This document shows positions 34,457 to 42,911 of a stretch of DNA of 64,000 nucleotides, one piece after another. The DNA comes from Planctomycetota bacterium (GTDB lineage: Bacteria; Planctomycetota; Phycisphaerae; Sedimentisphaerales; Anaerohalosphaeraceae). Location of the stretch: the NCBI GenBank assembly GCA_029552545.1, contig JAKPDO010000028.1, forward strand, positions 166,975 to 230,974, written 5' to 3'. Every line of letters begins with the position of its first letter. The first letter of the stretch is position 1. The translations under genes and the position numbers were made by a program. Below the pieces are notes generated by a model. That model ran no database searches. It saw nothing but the letters and a program-made list of their open reading frames with translations, and was not told the origin of the DNA.

Positions 34457-36358
34457 ATGAATACCATAGACTATAGAAAACACTGGTCCAGAACCAATCT
34501 GCCCGAACACATTAAGCAGATTCTCGGCAGCTGCCGTTCCCTTACTTTTCCCCTTAACCGAGATGATATCATCGATTTGGCTATGGGCGGGCGGAAAAAA
34601 GGCACCTTTGAGGTCTCCTATGAAGTCCCGGGAAAAGGGATGGTTTTAGAAGCAACCGTTACCCGCTGCAAGAATGGTTTGGCTGTAAACTATCCGGAAC
34701 CGTACATGCGGCGTCGCGACCCGGATTGTATGTTTGTTGCCGACGAGCGGGAAACAGACAAGGCCCGGTTTCAGGAGCACTTCAAGCAGCCCTTTGAACC
34801 TCTCCGCCAGGAAACATTTCAATGGCTGCAAAAGCAGGACTTGGCAATCATCTTTTTTACCATCGGTTCGTTCGACGTTCAAAGCGGACAAGGGGCTATG
34901 CTGCTTGCACCAAAAAATGCAGGTTTTTTTATCGGCGGACTCGCCGATTTGCAGGGGATGATTCCGCCGGACCGGATTCCGGACAACTTCCGCATCCGCA
35001 GTGTTATCTACCTGGCCCCGCCGTTTCGACATACTTATTTCAACGGCAAACAGGTTGTTGTGCATAACCGGCTTGCCGGGCTTCATGAAATCTTCTCTTA
35101 CAATCTTTATCCCGGACCAAGTGCCAAAAAAGGCATTTATGGTGTGCTTCTTTCCATTGGGGAAGAAGAAGACTGGCCCACGCTTCACGGCTCTACGGTT
35201 CAGGTGGTTACACCGTATGACAATATAACCACAATTATGCATGAAGGAGCCAGCGGAGGCGGGAAAAGCGAAATGCTCGAATATGTCCATCGTCAGGAAG
35301 ACGGTCGCTTGCTGCTGGGCACGAATGTCATAACCGGGGAACAGCGGTTTCTGACTCTCAACCAGGCCTGCCGTCTCAACCCCGTAACCGACGATATGGC
35401 GATGTGCCTGCCCAATATTCAGAACGCAGGCGGCTATCTGCTGGCCAAGGATGCGGAACAGGCCTGGTTTGTCCGGCTCAATCATATCCGCCGTTATGGA
35501 ACGGACCCTCATCTGGAAAGCATTACGATTCACCCGGGTGAACCCCTGATTTTCCTGAATCTTCAGGGAATCCCCGATGCGACGTGTCTGATTTGGGAGC
35601 ATACAGAAGACAGCCCGGGCCATCCCTGTCCGAATCCGCGTGTTATTCTTCCTCGGCGGCTTGTCCCCGGTGCCGTGGAGGGTCCGGTTGAAGTGATGAT
35701 TCGCAGTTTCGGGCTCCGCACACCGCCCTGCACAAAAGACCATCCAACCTACGGCATTGCCGGTTATCTTCACATTCTTCCGGCGGCTTTGGCCTGGCTG
35801 TGGCGGTTAGTCGCCCCTCGCGGATACTCCAATCCGAGCATCACCGATACGGAAGGAATGACCAGCGAAGGTGTCGGGTCCTATTGGCCTTTTGCCGCGG
35901 GACGGCTGGTGGACCACGCCAATTTACTTCTTCGGCAAATTCGTGCTACGCCGAAAGTTCGCTATGCCTTAATGCCCAACCAGCACGTCGGAGCATGGGA
36001 AGTCAGCTTTATGCCTCAATGGATTGGACGTGAATACCTCGGTCGAAGAGGCCTGGCCCGTTTCCAGCCCCATCAGCTTACCCCGGCGCGCTGTCACCTG
36101 CTCGGTTATGCCTTCAACTCAATGCAGGTTGAAGGAACTCCCATTCCTCTGATTTTCCTGCAGACACATACCCAGCCGGAAGTCGGACCGGAAGGATATG
36201 ACGGCGGCGCCGAAATTCTGCGGAACTTTTTCGTTCGGGAACTTCAGAAATTTCGTCATCCCGACTTAGACCCGCTCGGGAAAGACATCATTGAATGCTG
36301 CCTGGACGGCGGAACTGTTCAGGACTATGATGCTCTGCTTTACGATGTTTTCTTCTGA
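34457..36358 (+). CDS. DUF4914-like P-loop protein (possible PEPCK/HPr-kinase fold)
   Basis: 633 residues, no signal peptide. I place it in the DUF4914 family from its overall sequence pattern and length. The clearest motif is GASGGGKSEMLE, with G264, G269, K270 and S271, a Walker A of the PEPCK/HPrK type (G-x4-GK-S/T). It is followed by a basic/acidic strand (DGRLLLGTNVITGEQ) and acidic residues DDMAMC that could bind metal. This suggests an ATP- or PPi-dependent carboxykinase or protein kinase fold. Many His and Arg residues late in the chain (RYALMPNQHVGAWEVSF and RRGLARFQPHQLTPARCH) look like a separate domain. It has its own promoter, and its 3' end faces the 6S RNA terminator. The family has no experimentally proven role that I know of. 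Confidence 0.8.
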   Translation: MNTIDYRKHWSRTNLPEHIKQILGSCRSLTFPLNRDDIIDLAMGGRKKGTFEVSYEVPGKGMVLEATVTRCKNGLAVNYPEPYMRRRDPDCMFVADERETDKARFQEHFKQPFEPLRQETFQWLQKQDLAIIFFTIGSFDVQSGQGAMLLAPKNAGFFIGGLADLQGMIPPDRIPDNFRIRSVIYLAPPFRHTYFNGKQVVVHNRLAGLHEIFSYNLYPGPSAKKGIYGVLLSIGEEEDWPTLHGSTVQVVTPYDNITTIMHEGASGGGKSEMLEYVHRQEDGRLLLGTNVITGEQRFLTLNQACRLNPVTDDMAMCLPNIQNAGGYLLAKDAEQAWFVRLNHIRRYGTDPHLESITIHPGEPLIFLNLQGIPDATCLIWEHTEDSPGHPCPNPRVILPRRLVPGAVEGPVEVMIRSFGLRTPPCTKDHPTYGIAGYLHILPAALAWLWRLVAPRGYSNPSITDTEGMTSEGVGSYWPFAAGRLVDHANLLLRQIRATPKVRYALMPNQHVGAWEVSFMPQWIGREYLGRRGLARFQPHQLTPARCHLLGYAFNSMQVEGTPIPLIFLQTHTQPEVGPEGYDGGAEILRNFFVRELQKFRHPDLDPLGKDIIECCLDGGTVQDYDALLYDVFF

Positions 36359-36381
36359 TGAAATCCGAAAGGACGAAAAAG

Positions 36382-36412
36382 AAAAAAGGCCTGTACGGGA
36401 CAGACCTTTTTT
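36382..36412. terminator. Bidirectional intrinsic terminator shared by the DUF4914-like gene and the 6S RNA
   Basis: Stem AAAAAAGGCCTGT (about 36382-36394) against ACAGACCTTTTTT (36400-36412) with one mismatch and a 5-base loop. Reading plus, it follows the DUF4914-like stop by about 24 bases and ends in TTTTTT. Reading minus, it ends the 6S RNA and runs into TTTTTT. Confidence 0.85.
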
Positions 36413-36613
36413 GATGTAGGTACCTCCGCAGATGCCGTGCGGAATCGATTGAAAGCAACCCTGTATGTTTAGGTGGGCGACCGTTGCGGGAGTCCGGAGC
36501 GTCCTGTCAGGCAGGCATGTCCGATCCTCACCGACCTGGTCTCCCCGATAGGGTGCATCGGTTCTTTCAAATTAGCGTTTCCGTCACGCACACCGCAGGG
36601 GCCAACCTGCACC
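36413..36613 (-). ncRNA. ssrS: 6S RNA candidate
   Basis: About 200 nt, minus strand. The 5' GGTGCAGG (36613 down) pairs with 3' CCTACATC (36413-36420) with one mismatch, and an inner stem joins CCCCTGCGG to CTGCGGAGG. The 3' region contains CGGCATCTGCGGAGG, very close to the conserved 6S 3' strand (GGCATCTCGGAG in E. coli), and GGGTT sits at the right distance upstream of it. A large central internal loop and an apical stem (about GGATCGGACATG against CGCTCCGGACTCC) complete the 6S-like shape. It has its own promoter and terminator, and no coding potential is evident. 6S RNA mimics an open promoter and holds sigma-70 RNA polymerase. Identification rests on structure by eye; a covariance-model search would settle it. 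Confidence 0.72.
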
Positions 36614-36617
36614 TTCA

Positions 36618-36646
36618 ACTATAGCAAAGTATCGGTCAAAAAGCAA
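36618..36646 (-). promoter_or_regulatory. Promoter of the 6S RNA candidate
   Basis: TTGCTT (36641-36646) and TATAGT (36618-36623) on the minus strand with 17 bases between them. The start of transcription falls at about 36611-36613, exactly at the base of the RNA's closing stem. The fit of promoter, stem and terminator is the best evidence that this is a dedicated small-RNA gene. Confidence 0.65.
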
Positions 36647-36757
36647 GGATTCAATTACCCAAAAAGAAGAAATGAACACAACTTCTTTGATTTCGAGAAG
36701 TTACTTTACACGAAGGATGATTCAGCCAAAGACCTTTGCCTTCCTTTTTTCTCCCAA

Positions 36758-36830
36758 TACCCCCAAGGGGACTCGAACCCCTGTTACCGGGATGAGAACC
36801 CGGCGTCCTAGGCCGCTAGACGATGGGGGC
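36758..36830 (-). tRNA. tRNA-Glu (anticodon CTC)
   Basis: 73 nt cloverleaf: acceptor GCCCCCA/TGGGGGT, anticodon loop TTCTCAT (CTC), T-arm with GGTTCGAGTCC. The 3' CCA is not encoded. It lies 7 bases from the tRNA-Met on the same strand, so the two are probably cotranscribed. Confidence 0.95.
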
Positions 36831-36837
36831 AAAAAAA

Positions 36838-36910
36838 TGGCGGCGAGTGGATTTGAACCACTGACCCAGGGCTTATGAATCCCTTGCTCTGCCAGCTGAG
36901 CTACGCCGCC
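36838..36910 (-). tRNA. tRNA-Met (anticodon CAT), elongator type
   Basis: 73 nt: acceptor GGCGGCG/CGCCGCC with discriminator A, D-arm TAGCTCAGCTGG, anticodon loop TTCATAA (CAT), T-arm GGTTCAAATCC. Base pair 1-72 is G-C, so it is not the initiator. The T-arm and variable loop suit Met rather than tRNA-Ile2. No encoded CCA. Confidence 0.88.
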
Positions 36911-36984
36911 ATCAGACAGACCTGTAGTATAATCCGCTGCAGTGATTTGGCAAGCAAAAAACTCCCGCCTTCTGCAAAGACACA

Positions 36985-38499
36985 TCAAAAACCCGTCGGC
37001 CCCCCTGACAAGTCATTCTGGATTTCTCCAGTCTGATTTTCATCAAGGCCGTCATTCTCCGTCTGACTTTCTTGACTCAAAATGTCTTGCTCCCCCTCAG
37101 CCGGAATCTCTTCCTTTTGCTCTTCAGAAAGACCGTTTGGTTCAGCCGTTTCCGGTTCCTTGACAGCAGTTTCTTTGGGGATTGATACCTCCTGTTCTTC
37201 TTTTTTCTGAGCATCCGGCATCATCTCCGGTTTCGTCTGTTCCTGAGAAGCCGCCTCGGTTTCCCCGGGTCCTCGATTGGGCTCTAACGATACATACTCT
37301 ATTTCCATCTCCTGAGCCGGAACAATCCCCCGCAGGCGTTGTTCGATTTGCTCGATGGCCAAAAGAAACGGGTCCTCGTCCGTAGATGAAGGAAACCATC
37401 TTCTGGAGGCCCTTTCCAGCGGTCCGATAGCGGAGGCATCTCCAAAACGCCCTAAAAAAACCGCTGCCGCCACCTGGGCCGGATAGGGTCCGGACTGAAG
37501 AATCCGTAAAAGCTCCGGTACATCTCCTACAGAACCTGCTGCAAAAACCTGATTCAACGTTTCTTTGAGGTCTTCAGCAGATTCTTTTTTCTCTTGAGGT
37601 TCCAAACGGCGGGAAGAAACCGGAGCCGGATGAATGGAAACGGCCGTTTTTTCTTCAGACGGGATGAGCTTTAAAAGAAAATAGACAAGTACCGCTATTC
37701 CCAAACAAAGAACCACTCCGACCGGCCGCAATAAATGCTTTCGCAGCTGAATCCGCTCGGCTCGAATACTCGAGCTCCTCAGCTCGGCCTGATGCAAAAG
37801 CATTTCTTCCATTGTGCGCCGTTTCTCCAAAGGCAGCTGGAGAAACGGCGGAATCGAGCGAAGAATTTTTTCCAGATTCCTCTCAAAAAGGTCCAGTCGA
37901 AACTCGGCAGGCATTTCTGCAGGAGCCGTTTGCAATTTCTTGAGCCAGGCGGACAAGAACCGTCGAAAATAATAGCGGGCCTGGGCCAAATCCTCCTCAT
38001 TCCCTTCCGGTAAAGATTCAAAGAAAACAGAAGACATCTCTTCTGTCTCAATCCGGTAGTAGCGGGAAAGCAAAAGCCGGCGGTACGGCTCATCCAGTTC
38101 CGCAAGAACCGCCTGAATCAGATGAACTGTCAGCGGATTTTCCAAATACTCCTCCGGGAAATCATTTGTCCCAATCCGAGCCAGTGAATACAAAACCTCC
38201 GCTGCTTTTGGACCATTCCGAAGATTTTCCGGTGAAAACGCCGGTACTGTCAGCGCGGCCGCCTCCCCAAGAAGCCAGGAATACATCGAGCCCGCTGACG
38301 GCTCATATTTTTCAATTTTCGAATAAGCCGTCTGAAGCAGATGAGCCGTTTTTTCCTGCGCCTCCTCTTGCGGCAAACCGGAATGACGAACAATCCAGGT
38401 GTACAGACAGTCTGCATACGCAAAAAACCATCGGCGAAGCATTCGAACATCCCCGCTTCGCAGCTGTCTGACTTCTGTTTTGGACCAACTCTTCCTCAA
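36985..38499 (-). CDS. ECF-sigma-like protein fused to membrane segment and acidic tail
   Basis: 504 residues. The N-terminal part (about 10-90) resembles sigma-70 region 2: DVRMLRRWFFAYADCLYTWIVRHSGLPQEEAQE, then a helix ending SAGSMYSWL. About residues 130-160 (VLAELDEPYRRLLLSRYYRIETEEMSSVF) resemble region 4. A membrane helix (about 256-277, VGVVLCLGIAVLVYFLLKLIP) follows, then HEAT-like helices (VPELLRILQSGPYPAQVAAAVFLGRFGDASAIGPLE) and a Glu/Gln/Asn-rich tail. Planctomycetes are known for ECF sigma factors with long C-terminal extensions. This may be a membrane-held sigma factor, or a protein that has kept only the fold. The start is TTG at 38499, set by AAAGGAAAGG upstream. No anti-sigma gene is adjacent; a small secreted protein lies 118 bases upstream. 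Confidence 0.68.
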   Translation of the reverse strand: MRKSWSKTEVRQLRSGDVRMLRRWFFAYADCLYTWIVRHSGLPQEEAQEKTAHLLQTAYSKIEKYEPSAGSMYSWLLGEAAALTVPAFSPENLRNGPKAAEVLYSLARIGTNDFPEEYLENPLTVHLIQAVLAELDEPYRRLLLSRYYRIETEEMSSVFFESLPEGNEEDLAQARYYFRRFLSAWLKKLQTAPAEMPAEFRLDLFERNLEKILRSIPPFLQLPLEKRRTMEEMLLHQAELRSSSIRAERIQLRKHLLRPVGVVLCLGIAVLVYFLLKLIPSEEKTAVSIHPAPVSSRRLEPQEKKESAEDLKETLNQVFAAGSVGDVPELLRILQSGPYPAQVAAAVFLGRFGDASAIGPLERASRRWFPSSTDEDPFLLAIEQIEQRLRGIVPAQEMEIEYVSLEPNRGPGETEAASQEQTKPEMMPDAQKKEEQEVSIPKETAVKEPETAEPNGLSEEQKEEIPAEGEQDILSQESQTENDGLDENQTGEIQNDLSGGPTGF

Positions 38500-38576
38500 T
38501 CTGTCCTTTCCTTTCTTCTAATAAATCGTCCAGATTAAGGAGAAAACGTAAATCTTTTGTCCAGTATCAGCCCAAA

Positions 38577-38606
38577 AAAATGACATCCCTCTTAGGATGT
38601 CATTTT
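38577..38606. terminator. Intrinsic terminator (bidirectional) after the small secreted-protein gene
   Basis: Perfect 12-bp stem, AAAATGACATCC (38577-38588) with GGATGTCATTTT (38595-38606), and a 6-base loop. On the minus strand it ends in a run of seven T and lies about 12 bases after the stop at 38619. Confidence 0.9.
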
Positions 38607-38618
38607 ATTCAATAGTTG

Positions 38619-39158
38619 TCAATTCTTAGCCGGCTGTTCTTTTGAACCGTCCTCTTTTTGTTCTGCTGACTGGGTTTGAGTAGAGGAATCCGCATTTGTC
38701 TGCTGACGACGCTCCCGCAGCCGCTGTTCAATGCGTCTCTGCATTTCCGCTCGTCGTTGCTGCAGCAGTTCAAGGTTTTGTTTGTACTCGGCATTGTGTT
38801 TATCAATCAGTTTCTGGACGGCCTCTGCTGTTTTAGAAGCATTTTCCTCCTGTGCCAATTTCAGAATGGAAGTCAGTTCTGCAATTAATTCCTGATGGCG
38901 TGTCTCGAGGGCCGCCAATGGAGTTGTGCCCGGCTGCATTTGTTCCCGGGCAAACGGACGGGGAATCGGAGCATTAGGGTCGCTCCTGCTGACACGGGTT
39001 CTCGGCTGAAGCCGTTCCCGCAGCCGAATCGGACGCGCCGGCATCTGTGTTTCGGCCTGTTTGTTTTCAGGCGAAGCAGTCTCCGTCTCAGCTGCCGTCA
39101 CCCAAATCCCCAATCCCAAAAGCAGCGCCGTTATTCCCCAAAACCATCTTTTTTTCAT
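38619..39158 (-). CDS. Small secreted coiled-coil protein, function unknown
   Basis: 179 residues. A signal peptide (MKKRWFWGITALLLGLGIWV, with cleavage probably near TAA-ET) precedes a basic Pro/Arg region. Next is a helical coiled coil (about 75-160) rich in Gln, Glu, Leu and Arg (NLELLQQRRAEMQRRIEQRL), and an acidic/Gln tail follows. It has no enzymatic motif. It may be a periplasmic or surface structural protein. The ATG at 39158 has GGAGA upstream. Codon use and length look like a real gene, and its own terminator supports expression. The next upstream gene is a thioesterase with no clear link. Confidence 0.72.
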   Translation of the reverse strand: MKKRWFWGITALLLGLGIWVTAAETETASPENKQAETQMPARPIRLRERLQPRTRVSRSDPNAPIPRPFAREQMQPGTTPLAALETRHQELIAELTSILKLAQEENASKTAEAVQKLIDKHNAEYKQNLELLQQRRAEMQRRIEQRLRERRQQTNADSSTQTQSAEQKEDGSKEQPAKN

Positions 39159-39217
39159 TCGCCAGTCTCCTCAATGAAACAGTCAATCTTATCTCATTCC
39201 GAAACAGAACGAAGCCG

Positions 39218-39610
39218 TCAACCATTCCGAAGCTTCCGATAAACCAGGCCTTCAAAGACAGCGGCGGTTTGGCCTTCCTCATCCGTTACGGTAATCAAAT
39301 AACTGCCGATTCGGCCTTCCCGATTCCGCTCCTCGGCCTTCGCATAAAGGACGCCTCCGCTGACGGCCTTCAGATAGGAAATGTTGATATTGATGGCCAC
39401 CGCGACATGGTCATAGGAGTTGGCGGCGGCGGCAAAAACTGCATCCGCCAGCGTGAAAATCGCCGCACCGTGAACGATTCCGACGGCATTCAGATGCTCC
39501 GGGCGAATCACCAGACGGGCACGGGCCGTCCCTTCCCCGGCCTCCAGCAGCTCAACCCCGCACAGGCGGGCAAATGCATCCTTCTGAAAAACCTCCCTGC
39601 CTTTCTCCAT
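39218..39610 (-). CDS. PaaI-type hotdog thioesterase
   Basis: 130 residues of the hotdog fold. The motif HLNAVGIVHGAAIFTLADAVFAAAAN is the PaaI/HGG signature, with Asn, His-Gly and Asp positions for acyl-CoA hydrolysis. The later strand VAINININISYLKAVSGGVL and the final VFEGLVYRK complete the fold. The expected reaction is hydrolysis of an aromatic or fatty acyl-CoA thioester in the cytoplasm; the substrate is unknown. The ATG at 39610 has AAAGGCGG upstream. It lies 32 bases downstream of clpC and probably shares its transcript. Confidence 0.88.
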   Translation of the reverse strand: MEKGREVFQKDAFARLCGVELLEAGEGTARARLVIRPEHLNAVGIVHGAAIFTLADAVFAAAANSYDHVAVAININISYLKAVSGGVLYAKAEERNREGRIGSYLITVTDEEGQTAAVFEGLVYRKLRNG

Positions 39611-39642
39611 ACAATCCGCCTTTCCCTGGCTGACATTTTTAT

Positions 39643-42192
39643 TTATTGAGCAGGCGTATTGCCGGCTGTATCTGTATGCACAACAGCGGTTTCCTCGGGG
39701 GCTTTCTCCTCCCCGTCAATCCCTTCAAACCGCAGATGTTCTTCATCCTGCACGGTGATGCGGATGACCTTTTTGCCTTTGAATTTCCCGCGCAGCAGGT
39801 CTTCCGAAATCGGGTCTTCAATGTACCGTTCGATCGCCCGACGCAGCGGACGAGCCCCGAACTCCGGATTATACCCCTTGTTAATCAGGAACTCCTTGGC
39901 GGCCTCATCCAGCTCCAGACGCAGGCCGTGCTCAATGAGCCGCTTGAAGACCTTGCGGAGCTCATAATCAACAATCGTCTGCAGATTTTCCCGCGTCAGC
40001 GGCCTGAAGACAATCACCGCATCCAGACGGTTCAGGAATTCCGGACGGAAGTGCCGCTCGATTTCCTTATCCAGCAGCTCTTTCATCTTTTCATAGTTGG
40101 CCTGCTCCGTCCGCTTGCCGAAACCGAATCCGGACTGGTTCTTAATCAGCTCGGCGCCGATATTGCTGGTCATAATCAGGATGACGTTCTTGAAATCGAC
40201 ATGGCGCCCGAAGGAGTCCGTCAGACGGCCTTCCTCCATAATCTGCAGAAGCATATTGTACACATCGGAGTGGGCCTTCTCGATTTCATCCAGCAGCAGC
40301 ACGGCATACGGCCGACGGCGGATTCGCTCGGTCAGCTGACCGCCTTCTTCATAGCCGACATACCCGGGCGGAGCCCCCACCAGCCGGCTGACGTTGTGCT
40401 TTTCCATATACTCGCTCATATCGATCTGAATGAGCGCATCGGCATCGCCGAACATAAACTCAGCCAACGCACGGGCCAGCAGCGTCTTGCCCACGCCGCT
40501 GGGACCGATGAAGATAAAGCTGCCCATCGGACGGTTCGGGTCTTTCAGACCGCTGCGGCTTCGGCGAACTGCCTTGGCTACCGCACTAATGGCCTCATCC
40601 TGAGACACAACCGTCTTGTGCAGCTCGGCTTCCAGTTCGAGCAGCTTTTCGGCTTCTTCCTTTTCCAGACGCGTCAGCGGCACTCCGGTCATCTTGCTGA
40701 CCACTTCGGCAACGACATCCACATCCACCACACCGACCTTGTCGTTGTTCTGTTCCTGCCACTGCCGCTGCACTTCGGCCTTCTCGTCGAGAATCCGCTG
40801 GATATCATCCCGCAAAGCCGCCGCCCGTTCGTAATCCGCGTTTCGAACGGCTTCATCCTTCTCTGCCTGAAGTTTTTCAATCTTGGCCTCAAATTCCGCC
40901 AAATCCGGCGGCGGCGTCATATTCTTCAGACGCACACGAGCCCCCGCCTCGTCAATCACGTCAATGGCCTTATCCGGCAGGCAGCGCCCGGAAATATACC
41001 GGCTGGACAGCTCAACCGCCTGATAAAGGGCCTCATCCGTAAACCGGACGCGGTGATGCTGTTCGTACCGATCCCGCAGTCCGCGGAGAATCTGCACGGT
41101 TTCCTCCTTGCTCGGAGGTTCCACAATAATCGTCTGGAAACGACGCTCCAGCGCCGCATCCTTTTCTACGTATTTGCGGTATTCATCAAACGTTGTCGCA
41201 CCGATGCACTGCACCTCGCCGCGTGCCAGAGCGGGTTTCAGGACGTTGGAGGCATCGATGGCCCCTTCCGCCCCGCCGGCCCCTACCAGCGTATGAAGCT
41301 CATCAATGAACAGAATAACATTGCCGGCACGGCGCACCTCATTAATCACGGCCTTGATGCGTTCCTCAAACTGGCCGCGGTATTTCGTACCCGCCACCAT
41401 CATCGCCAGGTCCAGAACAACCAGACGCTTATCCCGCAGAATCTCCGGCACCTCGTGCGAAACAATCCGCTGGGCCAGCCCTTCCACGATTGCCGTCTTT
41501 CCGACGCCGGCTTCACCCAGCAGGACCGGATTGTTTTTCGTACGCCGGCAGAGAATCTGCACCAGGCGTTCGATTTCCGTTTGCCGCCCTATCACAGGGT
41601 CCAGCTCATCTTTGGCTGCCAGCTCCGTCAAATCACGACCGAAGCTGTCCAGCGCCGGTGTTTTGCTTTTGGCCTTGACCGACTGAGCGGACGAAGGCGG
41701 TATCGATGGATTCATTTTCATCCCCATGGCCGGATAGCTGCTGTTATCCTCTACTCCGGCTCCCAGCAGATTCAGCACTTCCTGTCGAACATCTTCCAGT
41801 TTCAAACCCAGATTCATCAGAACCTGAGCCGCTATGCCCTCCGTCTCGCGAAGAAGCCCCAGGAGGATATGCTCGGTTCCCACATAGTTGTGATTCAGTG
41901 CGCGGGCCTCTTCGATCGCATACTCGATGACCTTTTTGGCTCTCGGAGTCTGCGGCAACTTGCCCATCGTCACCATATCGGGACCGCTCTTGACCAGTTT
42001 CTCAATCCCCAGTCGGAGCTTCTTGAGGTCCACATCCATGTTTTTCAAAACATTCGCGGCAACCCCGCTGCCTTCCTTAACCAACCCTAACAGAATGTGT
42101 TCCGTCCCGATATATTCATGGTTAAAACGCTGAGCTTCCTGGTTGGCCAAGGCCATCACCTTTCTGGCTCTGTCCGTAAAACGCTCAAACAT
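39643..42192 (-). CDS. clpC: ClpC-type AAA+ unfoldase
   Basis: 849 residues. Two N-terminal Clp_N repeats (about 1-145) are followed by AAA-1 with Walker [16 protein letters not shown] and Walker [14 protein letters not shown]-like middle segment (about 425-460, [16 protein letters not shown]) marks the ClpC subtype. AAA-2 has [16 protein letters not shown] and [11 protein letters not shown] and ends in a C-terminal D2 domain ([21 protein letters not shown]). It unfolds substrates for ClpP in the cytoplasm. A strong promoter and a palindrome lie upstream, so stress control is plausible. A long frame on the opposite strand (39646-42090) is a shadow of the codon pattern. Confidence 0.97.
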   Translation of the reverse strand: MFERFTDRARKVMALANQEAQRFNHEYIGTEHILLGLVKEGSGVAANVLKNMDVDLKKLRLGIEKLVKSGPDMVTMGKLPQTPRAKKVIEYAIEEARALNHNYVGTEHILLGLLRETEGIAAQVLMNLGLKLEDVRQEVLNLLGAGVEDNSSYPAMGMKMNPSIPPSSAQSVKAKSKTPALDSFGRDLTELAAKDELDPVIGRQTEIERLVQILCRRTKNNPVLLGEAGVGKTAIVEGLAQRIVSHEVPEILRDKRLVVLDLAMMVAGTKYRGQFEERIKAVINEVRRAGNVILFIDELHTLVGAGGAEGAIDASNVLKPALARGEVQCIGATTFDEYRKYVEKDAALERRFQTIIVEPPSKEETVQILRGLRDRYEQHHRVRFTDEALYQAVELSSRYISGRCLPDKAIDVIDEAGARVRLKNMTPPPDLAEFEAKIEKLQAEKDEAVRNADYERAAALRDDIQRILDEKAEVQRQWQEQNNDKVGVVDVDVVAEVVSKMTGVPLTRLEKEEAEKLLELEAELHKTVVSQDEAISAVAKAVRRSRSGLKDPNRPMGSFIFIGPSGVGKTLLARALAEFMFGDADALIQIDMSEYMEKHNVSRLVGAPPGYVGYEEGGQLTERIRRRPYAVLLLDEIEKAHSDVYNMLLQIMEEGRLTDSFGRHVDFKNVILIMTSNIGAELIKNQSGFGFGKRTEQANYEKMKELLDKEIERHFRPEFLNRLDAVIVFRPLTRENLQTIVDYELRKVFKRLIEHGLRLELDEAAKEFLINKGYNPEFGARPLRRAIERYIEDPISEDLLRGKFKGKKVIRITVQDEEHLRFEGIDGEEKAPEETAVVHTDTAGNTPAQ

Positions 42193-42240
42193 ATTTATCC
42201 CTCTTGTCTATCGTGTATATCCGGTTATTGAACAAGTTCC

Positions 42241-42268
42241 ATTATCCATATTTTTCGAAGAAAGTCAA
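42241..42268 (-). promoter_or_regulatory. Promoter of clpC
   Basis: Minus strand TTGACT (42263-42268) and GATAAT (42241-42246), 16 bases apart. Transcription would start near 42234 with a leader of about 42 bases to the ATG at 42192. GAGGG precedes the start codon. Confidence 0.7.
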
Positions 42269-42269
42269 A

Positions 42270-42285
42270 ATGGCTTATGAGCCAT
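42270..42285. promoter_or_regulatory. Perfect palindrome next to the clpC -35 box
   Basis: ATGGCT-N4-AGCCAT (42270-42285), one base from the -35 of the clpC promoter. A perfect 6-bp inverted repeat is a plausible operator for a dimeric regulator. It does not match the CtsR heptad or the HrcA CIRCE element. The regulator is unknown. Confidence 0.4.
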
Positions 42286-42481
42286 TCGGCAGCAACCCCC
42301 TTTCTTAATATATATAATCTCCATTTTGCGGCTTGTTCAATTAACAAAATAAGACATTTTCAAACTTATTATACACCTTTTCTATCGACAAAAAACTTTG
42401 CCTACTTTCGTGAAAACAGAAAAAGGGCGGAAAACAAAAGAAATGGAAAAACAGACGAAAAAAAGCGGGTATCCGATAGAA

Positions 42482-42742
42482 CTATTCTTGTTTCTCTTCG
42501 AGGAGTTTCTTCAGATAGGCATTTTCCCGACGGGTTGCCTCCAGATCAAAAATCAGGTACTTGACACTGATGCGGAGGTAATCGAGAGAATCCTGGAGGG
42601 CACAAAGACTGTTTTTCAGCTTTTTCTGGTTGTCCTTATGCTGATTAGCGATTTCGAGGAGCTTCTGGTGAGTGGAATCCGGCAAAGCACCCAGCTCACG
42701 AACCAATTCCTCGAGTTTTTCTTCAAAAAACTCTTGGTCCAT
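42482..42742 (-). CDS. Small coiled-coil protein, function unknown
   Basis: 86 residues from the ATG at 42742 (MDQEFFEEKLEELVRE), chosen because GAGG lies 5 bases before it. A longer frame starting GTG at 42778 would add 12 residues without a ribosome site. The chain is helical with two coiled-coil stretches (about 5-35 and 45-84, ending RRENAYLKKLLEEKQE). The last heptads look like a dimerisation zipper. It lacks a signal peptide. It lies between clpC and the YgiQ gene, both on the same strand but with their own upstream regions. The function is not recognisable. Confidence 0.7.
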   Translation of the reverse strand: MDQEFFEEKLEELVRELGALPDSTHQKLLEIANQHKDNQKKLKNSLCALQDSLDYLRISVKYLIFDLEATRRENAYLKKLLEEKQE

Positions 42743-42911
42743 CACGTCCTCATCTCCGAAGCCATTGAGCATGTTCACTAACTTAACACAACATGCTGGC
42801 CTTTATAATACCCTTTTTTACAGGACGAATCAAGACATCCGCAGGGAAAACGCCCGGAAACACAAACTTTTTGCAAACAGACGTCGGTCTATAGCGTTTA
42901 TAGGCCTTTTC

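Noticed and set aside
36413..36613. Same segment considered as SRP RNA, RNase P RNA or tmRNA
   Set aside because: No SRP Alu/S-domain core (GGAAGGAAGCAG type), no RNase P conserved elements and no tRNA-like ends; the 6S 3' strand fits better.
39646..42090. An 814-residue frame on the plus strand opposite clpC
   Set aside because: It is antisense to a fully conserved ClpC, and its translation shows no known fold; it reflects the codon pattern of the real gene.
42270..42285. Palindrome considered as a CtsR or CIRCE element
   Set aside because: It lacks the GGTCAAA heptad and the CIRCE 9-bp arms.
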